From Fragilaria radians (lineage: Eukaryota; Bacillariophyta; Fragilariophyceae; Fragilariales; Fragilariaceae), in assembly GCA_900642245.1 (NCBI GenBank), contig CAAAJI010000005.1:904024-968023 (forward strand): a stretch of DNA of 64,000 bases, read 5' to 3'. Below the pieces are notes generated by a model. It ran no database searches. It had not been told where the DNA came from and worked only from the letters and a program-made list of their open reading frames with translations. The translations under genes were made by a program, and so were the position numbers. Below are positions 12,718-23,697 of the stretch, piece after piece; the stretch's first letter is position 1; each line of letters starts with the position of its first letter.

Positions 12718-12732
12718 CCCCCCCCCCCCCCC
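12718..12732. repeat. Poly-C tract (15 C)
   Basis: An uninterrupted run of 15 C in otherwise AT-rich sequence, followed by ATATATG. Length is likely to vary or be misread. Confidence 0.9.
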
Positions 12733-13374
12733 ATATATGTTTTTAAGGAGATGATATAGAATAGTCTTGGAATCTCAGCATGTCCAATCCTTAGATACTA
12801 TCCCGATCTTTCCTTTATTGGTCATTTTCTTGTTAAAAATTTACAATTCCATAATTTCTTATGGATCTGATCGTCCTTTCCTAAACTTAAAGGTAATTTA
12901 GTGACAAAAACCTCAAAATGTGCACGTTTCACAAACGGTTGTTGAAGGCATCCATTAATGGTATTGCAATAGTGTTATGCATCAACTACAACGAGATTGG
13001 GCAATCTATCTCCTTTTCTATTTGAAAAGATTTTCTTCAAGAAGAATTTGGACACATTGATTGCAACCAGGAATATTAAATATTCTATTTGAGGAAAAGA
13101 TACTAGAAGGTTTCAAGCAATCAAACTGAATTAAGGGCCTAGTATTAACGCGATTTACAAAAGAAAGCTATGGTGACGGTGTTTCCTTGGGCAAGGTTTG
13201 CAAAGAATAATGAGCCCGTAGTCAATGATTAGCCTGTAGTCAACAATAAGCAGAAGCAATGTGGCGAGAGAGGCTTACAGGTAGGACTCATTCGGCGTCA
13301 TTGGCAGTATATACTTATTGAAAGTAGAAAAGAAAATTTGGTTAGTTTCTTTTCAACCTTTCAACGAGGCCTAA

Positions 13375-13686
13375 GGCAGCTCCATTAAAACCGGACATTA
13401 CCGAGAAAAAGGTTTTAAATGTATTGTCCAACTTCCCCCTGACCGGAACAAAGATTGCACCAAATGCGTATTCTTCATTTGTGAGGGTGGGCTTCATGCT
13501 TATTGTGAATGTGATATGGAGTCCACACGTGCCTTGACTAGTTTGATTGCCTTACATTCCCAAATTCGAAAATTGTCAGGATCACGACAAAATTTAATGC
13601 TTAATTTGGAGAGACGGAGGGGTCTTTCGAAGATGCAATTTCCTCTTACTTTCAACTTGAGGTTGCAATCGATGCAACATCAGTAA
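13375..13686 (+). other. Cys-rich open frame without start codon, possible transposase tail
   Basis: A stop-to-stop frame of 103 codons. It reads GHYREKGFKC, then CTKCVFFIC, then HAYCEC, which is a run of CxxC and HxxCxC-type pairs like a zinc ribbon or RING-like fold. There is no ATG near its 5' side, so it is more likely a remnant than a gene. The C-terminal zinc-binding tail of a PiggyBac-like or other DNA transposase is one possibility, but no catalytic domain was found nearby. Confidence 0.3.
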
Positions 13687-15498
13687 TGCTGTGACAAGAT
13701 TCACAGAAGGGTTTACTATCGAAGGAAACACCAATGAACTGAATTGAATGGAAGACTTGAGCTATGGTACATTTAAGCAGACACTTGTGCTATAGAAGAC
13801 TTATGCTATTTGGTCAGTGCTTCCATGAGCTTATGAACTCCAAAAAGGACCTATAACAGATAGATTAATATGCTTAATTGAATGTATGCCCAATGCATCA
13901 ACAAGGGTTAGAAGTGTTGGCTTGAAGGGAGATTCCAGTATGTGCTGATTAGATCATTGACAAAAGTGATTCTTTGTTAGACTAGCATAGACAAAATGAT
14001 TACTAGAGAGAAAGAAGCCATAAGTTGATTACAAAAGCATGTAGTATCAGAAGCTCAGGTTGAATCGAAATCTGACATACCGTATTTTGAAGCATTATCC
14101 TCTCAAAATTGAAAAGCAGGGATGAGGGAAATGCAACCATGACTTGCATGGGAAATCATATAAAGAGGGATGAACTTGATGATAAGTGCAACACAGGTAT
14201 GGTGAGAAGTGAGAAGGAAGGAAAATATCCCCGATATTGTTCAACCCTGAAGCGTTTAATGAGATTACAAATGATGAACTATTCCTATCATTGAGTATGG
14301 TTGCGTGGCTTTGTTAGTACACGAATCATAAAGTCGGAGGGATTGGAATTAGTATCACATTTTTCAGTTGTGGGGCTGTATCAAGAGATAAATTGCGATA
14401 ATTTTTAAAGCGTGGACTTACATCCTAGAAAGAAGAGAGAATGTATGGAAAATTGTCAATTGCGAAAGGTCAACATGGAATAGTTGCTGAACTTTGCTTA
14501 GCACTTGAAAGGTTTACCTCGTATGCAGAACTAGAACAGAAAAGTGTTGTAGGTCTATAACCTCACAAACACCCACAATCAAAGACGTCGGCTAAAAGGT
14601 CATCGAAAAGGTTAAAAAAACGGATTGCTGATAAGGGTGGAAGGGGGAAGGGTATTTTCGCGAGTCGAGAAAGGTCAACCATAAGTTTAATCTATTGTTT
14701 TGGCAAGAGAAGATAAATATGAAAAATATGGTGAATCAGAAGGTCCATACGCAGAAGTTGAAATCATTTTGAAATTACTTGCTTTGCATGTTCTAAAGAT
14801 CTAGATGAGCCTTAAGGCTTAAATGCGATCAACTTTCATTCAAACTCTCAAATGGGATGACATGAATGATCCATGGTTCAATTCAGAAAAATAAATTCTA
14901 TGAATAGAAGGCCATACTTTCCCTACAAGCTTGAATGTGAAGCATGGATTTTCAATAGCTTGAAGTTAAAGTTAAAGTTTGGTAGAAACTTCAAATCTAC
15001 GCTGAGCCAATATTTTTTATATGATATAGCTTGCAACAATGGGCAGCATCAAAAGTTCCAAATAATCGTAATATCTTTTATTGGTATTGATGGCACTATC
15101 ATTAGATCAAGTATTCGTCAACATCAGGCCTTGGTGGATCATCAATATTTGTTTCAGAACTTGCGATCATTGGTACACCGTCAATATTGAGGATCACTTT
15201 TATTTAATCGTTCTCTATCCGTTGGCTTAAACTTTTCAGACAATAGGGATAAAAATTGAAGGTTTCATCGGACGTTATTTTTCGAAAAGTCCGCCGTTGA
15301 CATATTATTTCGATTCTGCTAAGGTGGGTGAAATTTTAGCCAGTCATACTAATACTACCAGAGTCATCCATTTTACTCAGTACCAGTACTGCTCAACTCC
15401 TTTCCTTTAAACAGTTTAGAGCTCGGTCCTAGTTATAAGGCGCCCATTCAGTGCAATAGCATCGACTGTAAGCACCAAATTGTTAGCTTCTACACATC

Positions 15499-16948
15499 AT
15501 GGTCCTGACCGATCGACAAAGGCATGATTTGCACACAGGGATCTATGAATATTTGAAGTCTCGAGAGGGTGATGCCTTTCAACAGGCTGCGGAAGCATTT
15601 GCCCAAGCAGATCCCACGGTATTAAATGTGGATAAGGAGGATAGCAATGGTAACAAATCCATTATGACAACTACTCTTTTGGAGAAGAAGTGGACAGCAA
15701 TTCCGCGATTGCAGAAAAAAGTATTGGAACTAGAACGCGCTGCAGCTCATCACCTCAAAATTCATGCTCATCGAACTGGAGGGGGGGTTGATGCTAGTTC
15801 AAGCTCGATTAATTCAGGCGCAAGACGAATGCTACCTAGGATGCCAGCTGTGCATACTCTTCAGGGACATTCTGCCGTCGTTCTGGCGGTGGAAGTCCAT
15901 CCTGTATTTACTGTTGTAGTTAGTGGTAGCGAAGACGGAACCATCAAGGTAAATATTGCTGTATGACTTTGTGTTCTCTTGAACAAATAACTGATGTGAG
16001 ACATATTTTGAATTTCTCTATAATTAGGTTTGGGATCATGAAAGTGGTGATTACGTTCGAACTCTTAAAGGTCATACAAATTCAGTAACCTGTTTGGATT
16101 TTAGTCCAACCGGAGCATTATTGGTGTCGAGTTCAACTGATCTAAGCATGAAGCTTTGGGATTTTTCAACTTATTCTTGTATCCGAACGTTGCGAGGCCA
16201 CGATCATACAATTTCTGCGGTCCAATTTATCCCATCCATTGGATCGATCAACATCAATCCCAGCAGTAATTCTGCATTATCCGAAAGCATCAAACAAGTC
16301 GATGCCGAATCAGCGGGCTCGCAATTTCTGCTATCAGGATCGCGCGACAAGACTGTAAAAGTATGGGAAGTGGCTTCCGGATTCTGTGATCAGACATTAA
16401 CGGATCACTCTGATTGGGTTCGTTGCTTAGCTGTTCGTCGGCATGATGCTGCAGTTTTTGCTACTGCTGGTAATGATACTGTCATTTACTTATATGATAC
16501 AGCTACCAGGAAAAAAATTGGCGAGCTACGTGGGCATGAGCATGTTGTGGAGAGTATTGCATTCATTTGTGAAGCATCACCGGGAAGCGCACAATCTAAA
16601 AGTAATGTAGTTACCAAGCACCTAGAGATAGCTCGATCTTTCTTGGCGAGTGGTGGACGAGACCGGTCAGTTAGACTATGGAACATTCTCACCCTCTCAT
16701 GCTTGCATGTATTTCAGATACATGATAATTGGGTCAGATCTGTTTTAATTCATCCATCAGGTAACTATATTTTCGCAGCGGGTGACGACAGGTCAATTCG
16801 TGTCTTAGACATAAATTCGCAACGCTGCTTGCGGCATCTGGAGGAAGCCCATCCTCATTTTGTCACATCTCTATCGATGCATCCGACGTTGCCAATTCTT
16901 GTTTCTGCAAGTGTTGATACGACAGTCAAGTGTTGGATGTTGGATTGA
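15499..16948 (+). CDS. LIS1: LIS1/PAFAH1B1-type dynein regulator (LisH + WD40)
   Basis: Two exons, 15499-15948 and 16028-16948, with a 79-nt phase-0 intron (GTAAAT to TTAG); 456 aa. The N-terminus MVLTDRQRHDLHTGIYEYLK matches the LIS1 start and its LisH dimerisation motif. LLEKKWTAIPRLQKKVLELE matches the LIS1 coiled-coil linker almost position by position. From about residue 118 a WD40 propeller follows (HTLQGHSAVVLAVEVHP, SGSEDGTIKVWDHESG, GHTNSVTCLDFSP and later repeats), ending VSASVDTTVKCWMLD. LIS1 binds cytoplasmic dynein with NudE/NudC partners and acts in microtubule-based transport and nuclear positioning. A polar insert of about 30 residues (SININPSSNSALSESIKQVD and following) expands one blade. 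The gene is convergent with the thioredoxin gene, with 165 bp between stop codons. Confidence 0.93.
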
Positions 16949-17113
16949 ATCCATTATTCGATTTCACTACTTTTCGTGGAAATGTATAATTTGCGTGGAG
17001 TTTAAAAATGATTAAATTTAGTTGAAATTGGAATAGTTAATTATTATTGGGCGGATTGTGTTGCCTCATGAAAATAGATCATTTCAACTGCAAAATGTAC
17101 TATGATCTGGATG

Positions 17114-17813
17114 TCACAATATTGATGTTCCAGGACTTCCGCCCTCTTTTTTCATGGATGTATCCTCCAGAACTTTCACCACTGAGCTTGCCAGCACATT
17201 GCGGGCCACACATCCCACAATAGTATCCAATAACTGTCCCTGGAAGTACATTTGTATCGTGGGTATACTTACCACTCCAGAAGACGATGCAACTTCGGGC
17301 AAGTCATCAGTGCAAACTTCGACAACTCGTAGATTACTAGAATACTCTGTCATAACGTCTTTTACGACAGGCGCTGAGAGTCGACATGGGCCACACCTTT
17401 TAAGCAATTGGTTTATGAGAAACTAAGAGAAAGGGATGACTTCGACGAATTTGATTGGTCCAACGACAATCAAAACATGAACCTTAATTGTCACATTCAA
17501 AATTTACGTACCATGGCGCAGTAAAGAAGACCATGACGGGTTGATCTATATTCGGATTCAAGACATTTTGATTGAACTCGGATTCATCCCGAATTATTTT
17601 GCCACCTGATTTCGCAACAGCCATGTATAATGCATTTCTCGGTGCCTTTGGACTTCGCAGATTTGAAATCAATCCATGTCTATTGTGGGATGAACTTCTC
17701 CGCAATTTAGTTCTTGGCTGAAAAAAGCCTATTACAGGTACAATCATCAAAAATAAAAATGTCGCTAATGATAGCAACCACTTTTGATGTAGCAATCGTA
17801 AGTTGGACGTCAT
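17114..17813 (-). CDS. Thioredoxin with N-terminal targeting extension
   Basis: Exon 1 is 17512-17813 and exon 2 is 17114-17396, separated by a 115-nt GT-AG intron (GTACGT donor, AAAAG acceptor, phase 2); 194 aa. The intron falls inside the Trp codon of the active site, so splicing joins TAPW to CGPCR to give WCGPC (Cys at about 102 and 105). The cis-Pro motif VSIPTIQMY and a C-terminal helix complete the thioredoxin fold. The first 32 residues contain a hydrophobic signal (SLATFLFLMIVPVIGFFQP), followed by a basic Ser/Arg-rich stretch, which fits a secondary-plastid presequence; m- or f-type plastid thioredoxin is likely but not proven. It would reduce target disulfides. It is tail to tail with LIS1. 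Confidence 0.88.
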
Positions 17814-20800
17814 TTGTGAGCTCGCAAACTCAAATAGCTATGTGCAAAATAATGGCACTCTCTCTTTGCCGTAGCCACGCCAGAGATTTTCAAGATCAGT
17901 AGTCAAGACGTTCAATGCTCCGTTTGTTACAAAGAATAATAAACCACCAACAATTGAAAAATGAAATATATGTTTTACCTTGACAGCAACTGCATTGGTG
18001 TTGCTACATACACTTTGTTCATGACGAATTACGTCACGAATAGTGTCACGAGATGCTGTGGGCCGACTAGAATTCCGCATTCCAAAATCTCTCATGTAGA
18101 AACGAAAACCACAAAAAAAGTTCTACTAGTACTATGTTTTGAATATTCATTTGGGTCACTACTCGTAATTCTCACCGAATTCGAATCAATAATTATGATA
18201 ACTGTTACCACTACCGGTAGTTGATGACTTCTTTACTAAGCAGAGTTCCCTACTTTCCAAAAAAAATTCCGCAAAGTGTATCTTTAAATTTCCATTTGTA
18301 AATTTCCAACAGTAATTATATCATTGCTTTTTTATTGCTATTTTAAACGTAGAATTTGCAGGTCATATAAATTAATGCTTGATTCAATATATGAGTTTTA
18401 CTACTTGACCTAACATGACAATTGGTATCCTCAAATGTATTCAACATCACAGAACTGTCTCTGTAATAAAGTAAATGATGAAGTTTATTGTAACATCAAA
18501 AGAATATTGCTTCTGTTCAAGAGTCAAAGCTGTTGTGAAAAAATCAGAGTAATGATTTTGCTGGTGTAAAGTCAATATCATCTTTATGTTCATTATAATT
18601 TTGTGTATGGGAGTTTAAGAAATTGAGACACATGACGCATTAGCATGATAGCAGTAACAATAGACACACACGCAACAATATATTGAACAATATGGTGAAT
18701 GCTGTTTCAACCAGTTATGGCAGTAGATTACTTCATCTCAAGACTGAAAGATCTTTCACAATTCAAAGAATGCAGTTCTATATAGTTTCAGTCTTTTGAG
18801 CAAAGTTTACTTTAATTGCGCTTAATTGTCACTGTTTTGCAATGCGAATTTTGATTCAACGTGCAACAAAAAGTCTAGACATCATCCCAATTTAGAATTT
18901 TGGATGAATACGGATTGGAATTATTTCTTTTACACCCAATACAGACTATCTAGATCATTTTGGAACGGCTGTAGCATTACGAAGCAATAATTTCATTTGC
19001 GTCCTCATCGGTTTAGAGGTTGGCTACGTTTACTCGATCTAACAGGGTGAACAAACCGGAATACATCGGTCGACGGTGAGATCGGATATGGAACTTTCTT
19101 TTAATGTAGATACTTGTCTCAAAAACAACTGTGGCTTTAGACACTCTCAAGAAAATAGATGTTGAATGCAATGAGCTATTGATAATGTCATTTTTTATTA
19201 CATTATGAAAAGAACGAGAATAGAAGACAAATCTGACCTTCAAGTGACGTTGTGCTGTAAGCTTAAGGGAAATGTACGAATATCTAATTTTGCGTCTTTT
19301 CCTGTTGGGTCTAATTTTTGATTTATCATCCAAATTTGTTAGGGGAATCAAATAGGCCGTTAAGCAATTACTGTCCGTAAGTAGATGTGGAAATACAGAG
19401 GCAATCCTTCGTCATTGTATTTACCTATACCAGCAGTAAGAAAGTGTCCAATCAAGGTACCCAAATATCCCACGTTGCCATTTATTACATTTTCAATTTA
19501 TTATTTATTTTTGACCATAACCTTATGACACCCTAGAAAACGTCTCGGTTCATGGTCCATGATATCTATGGTACGACAAAAGCGTTCCTGAAATTTTCAG
19601 GATATATCAGGTCATTCGAAAATCATCGAAGCTATTATCATGTCAAAGTGTGCAGCGTTCAAGATAATACTAATGGCAGACATGAAATTGTAATTGGTTT
19701 AGCGAGATTATAAGCAGACTATCAGGGGCCTTACAATTTCCAATGCTAATGGTTCAAAAAATGCAGAGTATTATTTCAGAATGAGCATTTTCATATTCAC
19801 GTAGTCACGCAGAGCACTTGGATGTAAGTGCAAAGACACATATTTGCTATTACCTGACAGTATGAAATACAAGTCTTTTATCAAATTAGATTGCTTTTTA
19901 AATGAATCTTTATTAATTTGTATGAGAAGATGGTATGAATCAAGTTCAAAGTCATTCAGATCATGCTCCCCCCCCTGATAATCGTCATCATCCCTAACAT
20001 GTAGAGCAGATTAAGTATGCAATTAAGTCTTCCCAACAAAAAATATATATGTATACATATTTCTACCATCATTATTACAGATACTAATGTGTACGAGAAG
20101 TATTGGATATAACCAACATCGGTCCATAATCCGTACACTTATTCCATATTTTTGGTCGGTTACTATAAATGACTTTGATGTTTCCCTTTATGTGATTTCT
20201 TACTCATTGAATGTGCTATGTCAATACTGTTACATATGACAAGTGCAAGTTTTGTATCAAAGTGATTATGATCCCATCCATTTTATTGAACTCCAAATCC
20301 GAACGCTGAATTTCATTTGGAACAAGAACGAGAAAACACAATAGGAGCATATTGTTTCGTCTTTGGAATTTCAATGGCAAACCTTTGACAGGAGTATTGC
20401 AATACGTGGGATATGCAATCGAAGCTGTATTTTTCTGTTAAATTTCTACTCCAATTTTATTTTATCTTCCTACTACTTGTACTATACCTAAGTTTATAGT
20501 ACAAACTGGTATGATTACGTAGGTTTTACGGAATTTTAGCGATACTACTCTTAATTTCAAAAGCATTTTCTGCTTCAAAAATCACACAAATCCGTTGTCG
20601 TCAACAAGTACCAATATGTACTGTATCTGAAATTTAGTACCATATACCTTACACTTAACTACGTGTCTTCATATGAGCATGAAAGTCATTGATCACTACA
20701 AGTCAATTCTTGATGCTTTGATGTCTTTCATTGATGGACTTGGGGAGGGTGACAAATACGGTAAGGAACAGGTATTCAGGCTATGCCAGATGATGTTGTT

Positions 20801-21641
20801 CAATTGATGAACTTGCGTTGCCCGCAAACAAAGACTTTTGAAATTTGGGATGCTATCACCTTAAAATTATCAGTTTCATTTCATTGCAAGGATTGACAAT
20901 TCATCCAGGTAACTGTCAATGACATTTGTGTGCATGATGAATTGGCTTCACCTCCTCACGTAGCATGATATGTATAAAAACTGTCCCCTCATCACCTGTA
21001 ACCAACGCGGTACCCGCACGATTGAGGTCATGCAAAAGCTTCACCGATTTTGTGGGATATGATTTCTGCGCTCAAACGACAAGGCTAACCATCAATTCTA
21101 CAATCCATGCAATCTACAATGTCTATGGACAGCAAACAAGTGTTACTAATATCGTCAATGGAGTGTAACAATTTTTAAAAAATGGGGATTTGAATCCCAA
21201 TTTACGATTTCAAAACGGTAAGCTGAAGTAGACTTCAGCATTAACGGAAAGGCTTTTTCATCAAACTTACATCCTGCATGTTTGATTTTTCCTCTGCTGT
21301 TGATAAGAGTTGTTAGTCAAAATTGTAATGCAGTGAAATTGATAAATTATGTTTTCAAATATTTACAAGTAACTTACTGTGTATACGGCGGACGAATACC
21401 GCAGAGTATTGGGTTTATTTATAGTTGTGTAAAATCATTTCTCCCCATAGTACTCCTCAGCATAGATTTGCTTAGCCAGTAATAAATTCTCAACGGATAG
21501 GGCAGATATCTACGTAATGGGACAACCGTGCACGGGACCGTTGTAACAAAGTATTACACTAATTTAACGAACTAGTAAGCTTGTGTAAGGGAGCCTCGTC
21601 GACAGTACTAAATCAGTGAATTGTCATTGTTCGCGAAAGCT
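17814..21641. other. Intergenic, no gene seen
   Basis: About 3.8 kb, AT-rich, lying between the thioredoxin and SET protein B 5' ends (divergent genes). Only short, non-conserved open frames were found. No RNA gene or element boundary was recognised. Confidence 0.5.
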
Positions 21642-23697
21642 ATGAAACAATTCCCCTTCTTTGTGCCGTTTCTGTTATCAACGTTGAATACTGTTCAAGG
21701 TTCTCAAGAACTCAGCATCAATGAAGAAACCATTCTTGTAAGCGAAGTCGAAAGTGACACTGAGTGTGCTATCTATCTGGCTGAATCATCGACCTCTTCT
21801 GCGGATGAATTCAAGTGGGGATTGTATACTGGAGTGACGATCCCACCAAAGGGCACGATCGGAACCCCAGAAATTGCAATCCTTACACACAACATGGCGG
21901 GAAATTCTCAAACTGAAGATGATTATAAATCTGATGAAGAAACATTGGCTCAAGCCACTGTGAGATTCCTTGAAGATTTCATTTGGATAAGTGATCCTAC
22001 CGGAGGAAGTCGTGAATTGGGAGGATCCGGTCGCCTTGTAAGTGCGATTCCTGGAGTTGGAGTCTTAGGTGCATATAATGTCAAATTAGTCAATGCCGAT
22101 TGGGACCACAGAGGTGCATTTCAAAGAACTTTACTTCAAGGTGTAAGTGATATTGGTGCTCATCCTGGTCGAGGAGCCTCGTCACACTTTTACAATGTGA
22201 CGCTACGAAGCACCGAAAAAATACTACCGGGAGCAGAGATTTTTATCAACTACGGCGAAGCATGGGTAAGTGAATGCGATTCGATTGATCGAGCTGCCAA
22301 GATTCCTGTGCTAATGTTTTGCCATATGTTCCCAGGGAGACGAAGAAGACGACGACGACGAAGAATCTGAACTTAACAAGAAAGACTTCGAAAAAGTTGA
22401 CTTATTTGTTAATCAAATGATCGATTTCTTCTCTAAATATGAAGGAGAGTTAACTCCTTTGGCAAAATCGGAAATATACGATTTTTTGGTGAAAGAAGTA
22501 GTAAGGGCAGCAGCTGGTGAAAAGAAAGGAAACACTATATTCAAGATGCTCCCCAAGAATCCAGACGAATTGATCGATATTAAGGAAGCGGGAGGTGCCC
22601 TAAAGTACTCAATTCCAACCTCCAAGCGCAATTTAGAATGGTTGAAACACAACGGTATGTGTATGGACAATATCTATATGGATGCGTCAACGGTACCTTT
22701 TGCTGGCCGTGGAGCTTTCGCTCGAAGGCACATTCCAGAAGGAAAAATTGTAACACCTGTTCCTTTGATTCAAATACCTGACAGGAGCGTTATGGATATG
22801 TACGAAGTAAAGCAATCCAGCGACAGTGAAGGGAAGAATTTTTTTCACAGGGATAGCAATGATCCGATTGGAAAACAGCTTCTATTGAACTATTGTTATG
22901 GTCACCCAGAAAGCTCTTTGCTATTCTTTCCCAGTGGGGCATTAAGCGTATTGATAAATCATTCTGTGGAAAAGGCTAATGTAAAATTGCGATTTTCCGA
23001 TCAAAGGTTCAATAGAAAAGATTGGATGCAAACGCCTCCAGAGAAGTTAGTAGACGAGAAACATGCTTTTCTCGGTTTGTTGATGGAGATAGTAGCTCTC
23101 AGAGATATCAAGCAGGGTGAAGAGTTACTTATGGATTATGGCCAAGAATGGCAACTTGCTTGGGATGCGCATGTAAAGATGTGGAGCGACGCACTTAAAC
23201 GAGGTGAATTCAGTGATGCTTGGCCAATTCGCGCATTGGATCTATCTCATGAGTACACGTCAAAGCCCTATCCAATTGTAGAAGAGGGGGTTATATATCC
23301 TGAAAATGTTGTCCAAATGTGCTTCTTAGTTGTGAAGAAAGGTCAAGGTGTTAATGCCACAACTGATTGGGCCATTCCTTCCAAGGAGCCAATATTTGAC
23401 TCAAGTAATCTTTTTGAATGTAAGGTAACGGAACGATTTGAATTGGACAAACTGGATGACTTCGGATCGACTATGCCATATAACTACACTGTTGAGTGGT
23501 ATGCCGAAAAGGAAGGCAAAAACCATGGGACTCAAGTTTACAATGTGCCTCACGCTGCAATCATTTTTATTGACAAGCCAATGACCAGTGATCAATTTGT
23601 CGCTAAATCCTTCCGCCATGAAATTGGCATTCCTGATGATGTCTTTCCACAGGGGCCTTGGAGAAATCGAGGGTCTAAAGACGTTGGAAAGGATTAA
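21642..23697 (+). CDS. SET-domain protein B, intact paralogue of protein A (661 aa)
   Basis: Exons 21642-22265 and 22336-23697 with a 70-nt phase-0 intron (GTAAGT to CCCAG). The ATG at 21642 is chosen over an upstream in-frame TTG. The first 20 residues form a signal peptide (MKQFPFFVPFLLSTLNTVQG). A first SET-like unit follows (about residues 55-208: KWGLYTGVTIPPKG, HPGRGASSHFYNVTL, GAEIFINYGEAW). Exon 2 opens with an acidic run (GDEEDDDDEESE). A second SET domain carries GRGAFARRHIPEG, LINHSVEKANVKLRF and GEELLMDYGQEW. The C-terminal domain ends FRHEIGIPDDVFPQGPW, as in protein A. The signal peptide implies secretion or a membrane-bounded compartment, so a classical histone substrate is doubtful. 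The substrate is unknown. It is in inverted orientation to A, about 11 kb away. Confidence 0.85.

Larger units (their letters stand above)
10590..15498. other. Long intergenic stretch with a few unexplained signals
   Basis: About 4.9 kb without a supported gene. It contains an island open on both strands (11848-12300), a 15-C homopolymer (12718-12732), and a stop-to-stop frame rich in Cys pairs (13375-13686). The last 300 bp precede the LIS1 start codon and would hold its promoter; no clear TATA box was identified. Confidence 0.5.
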
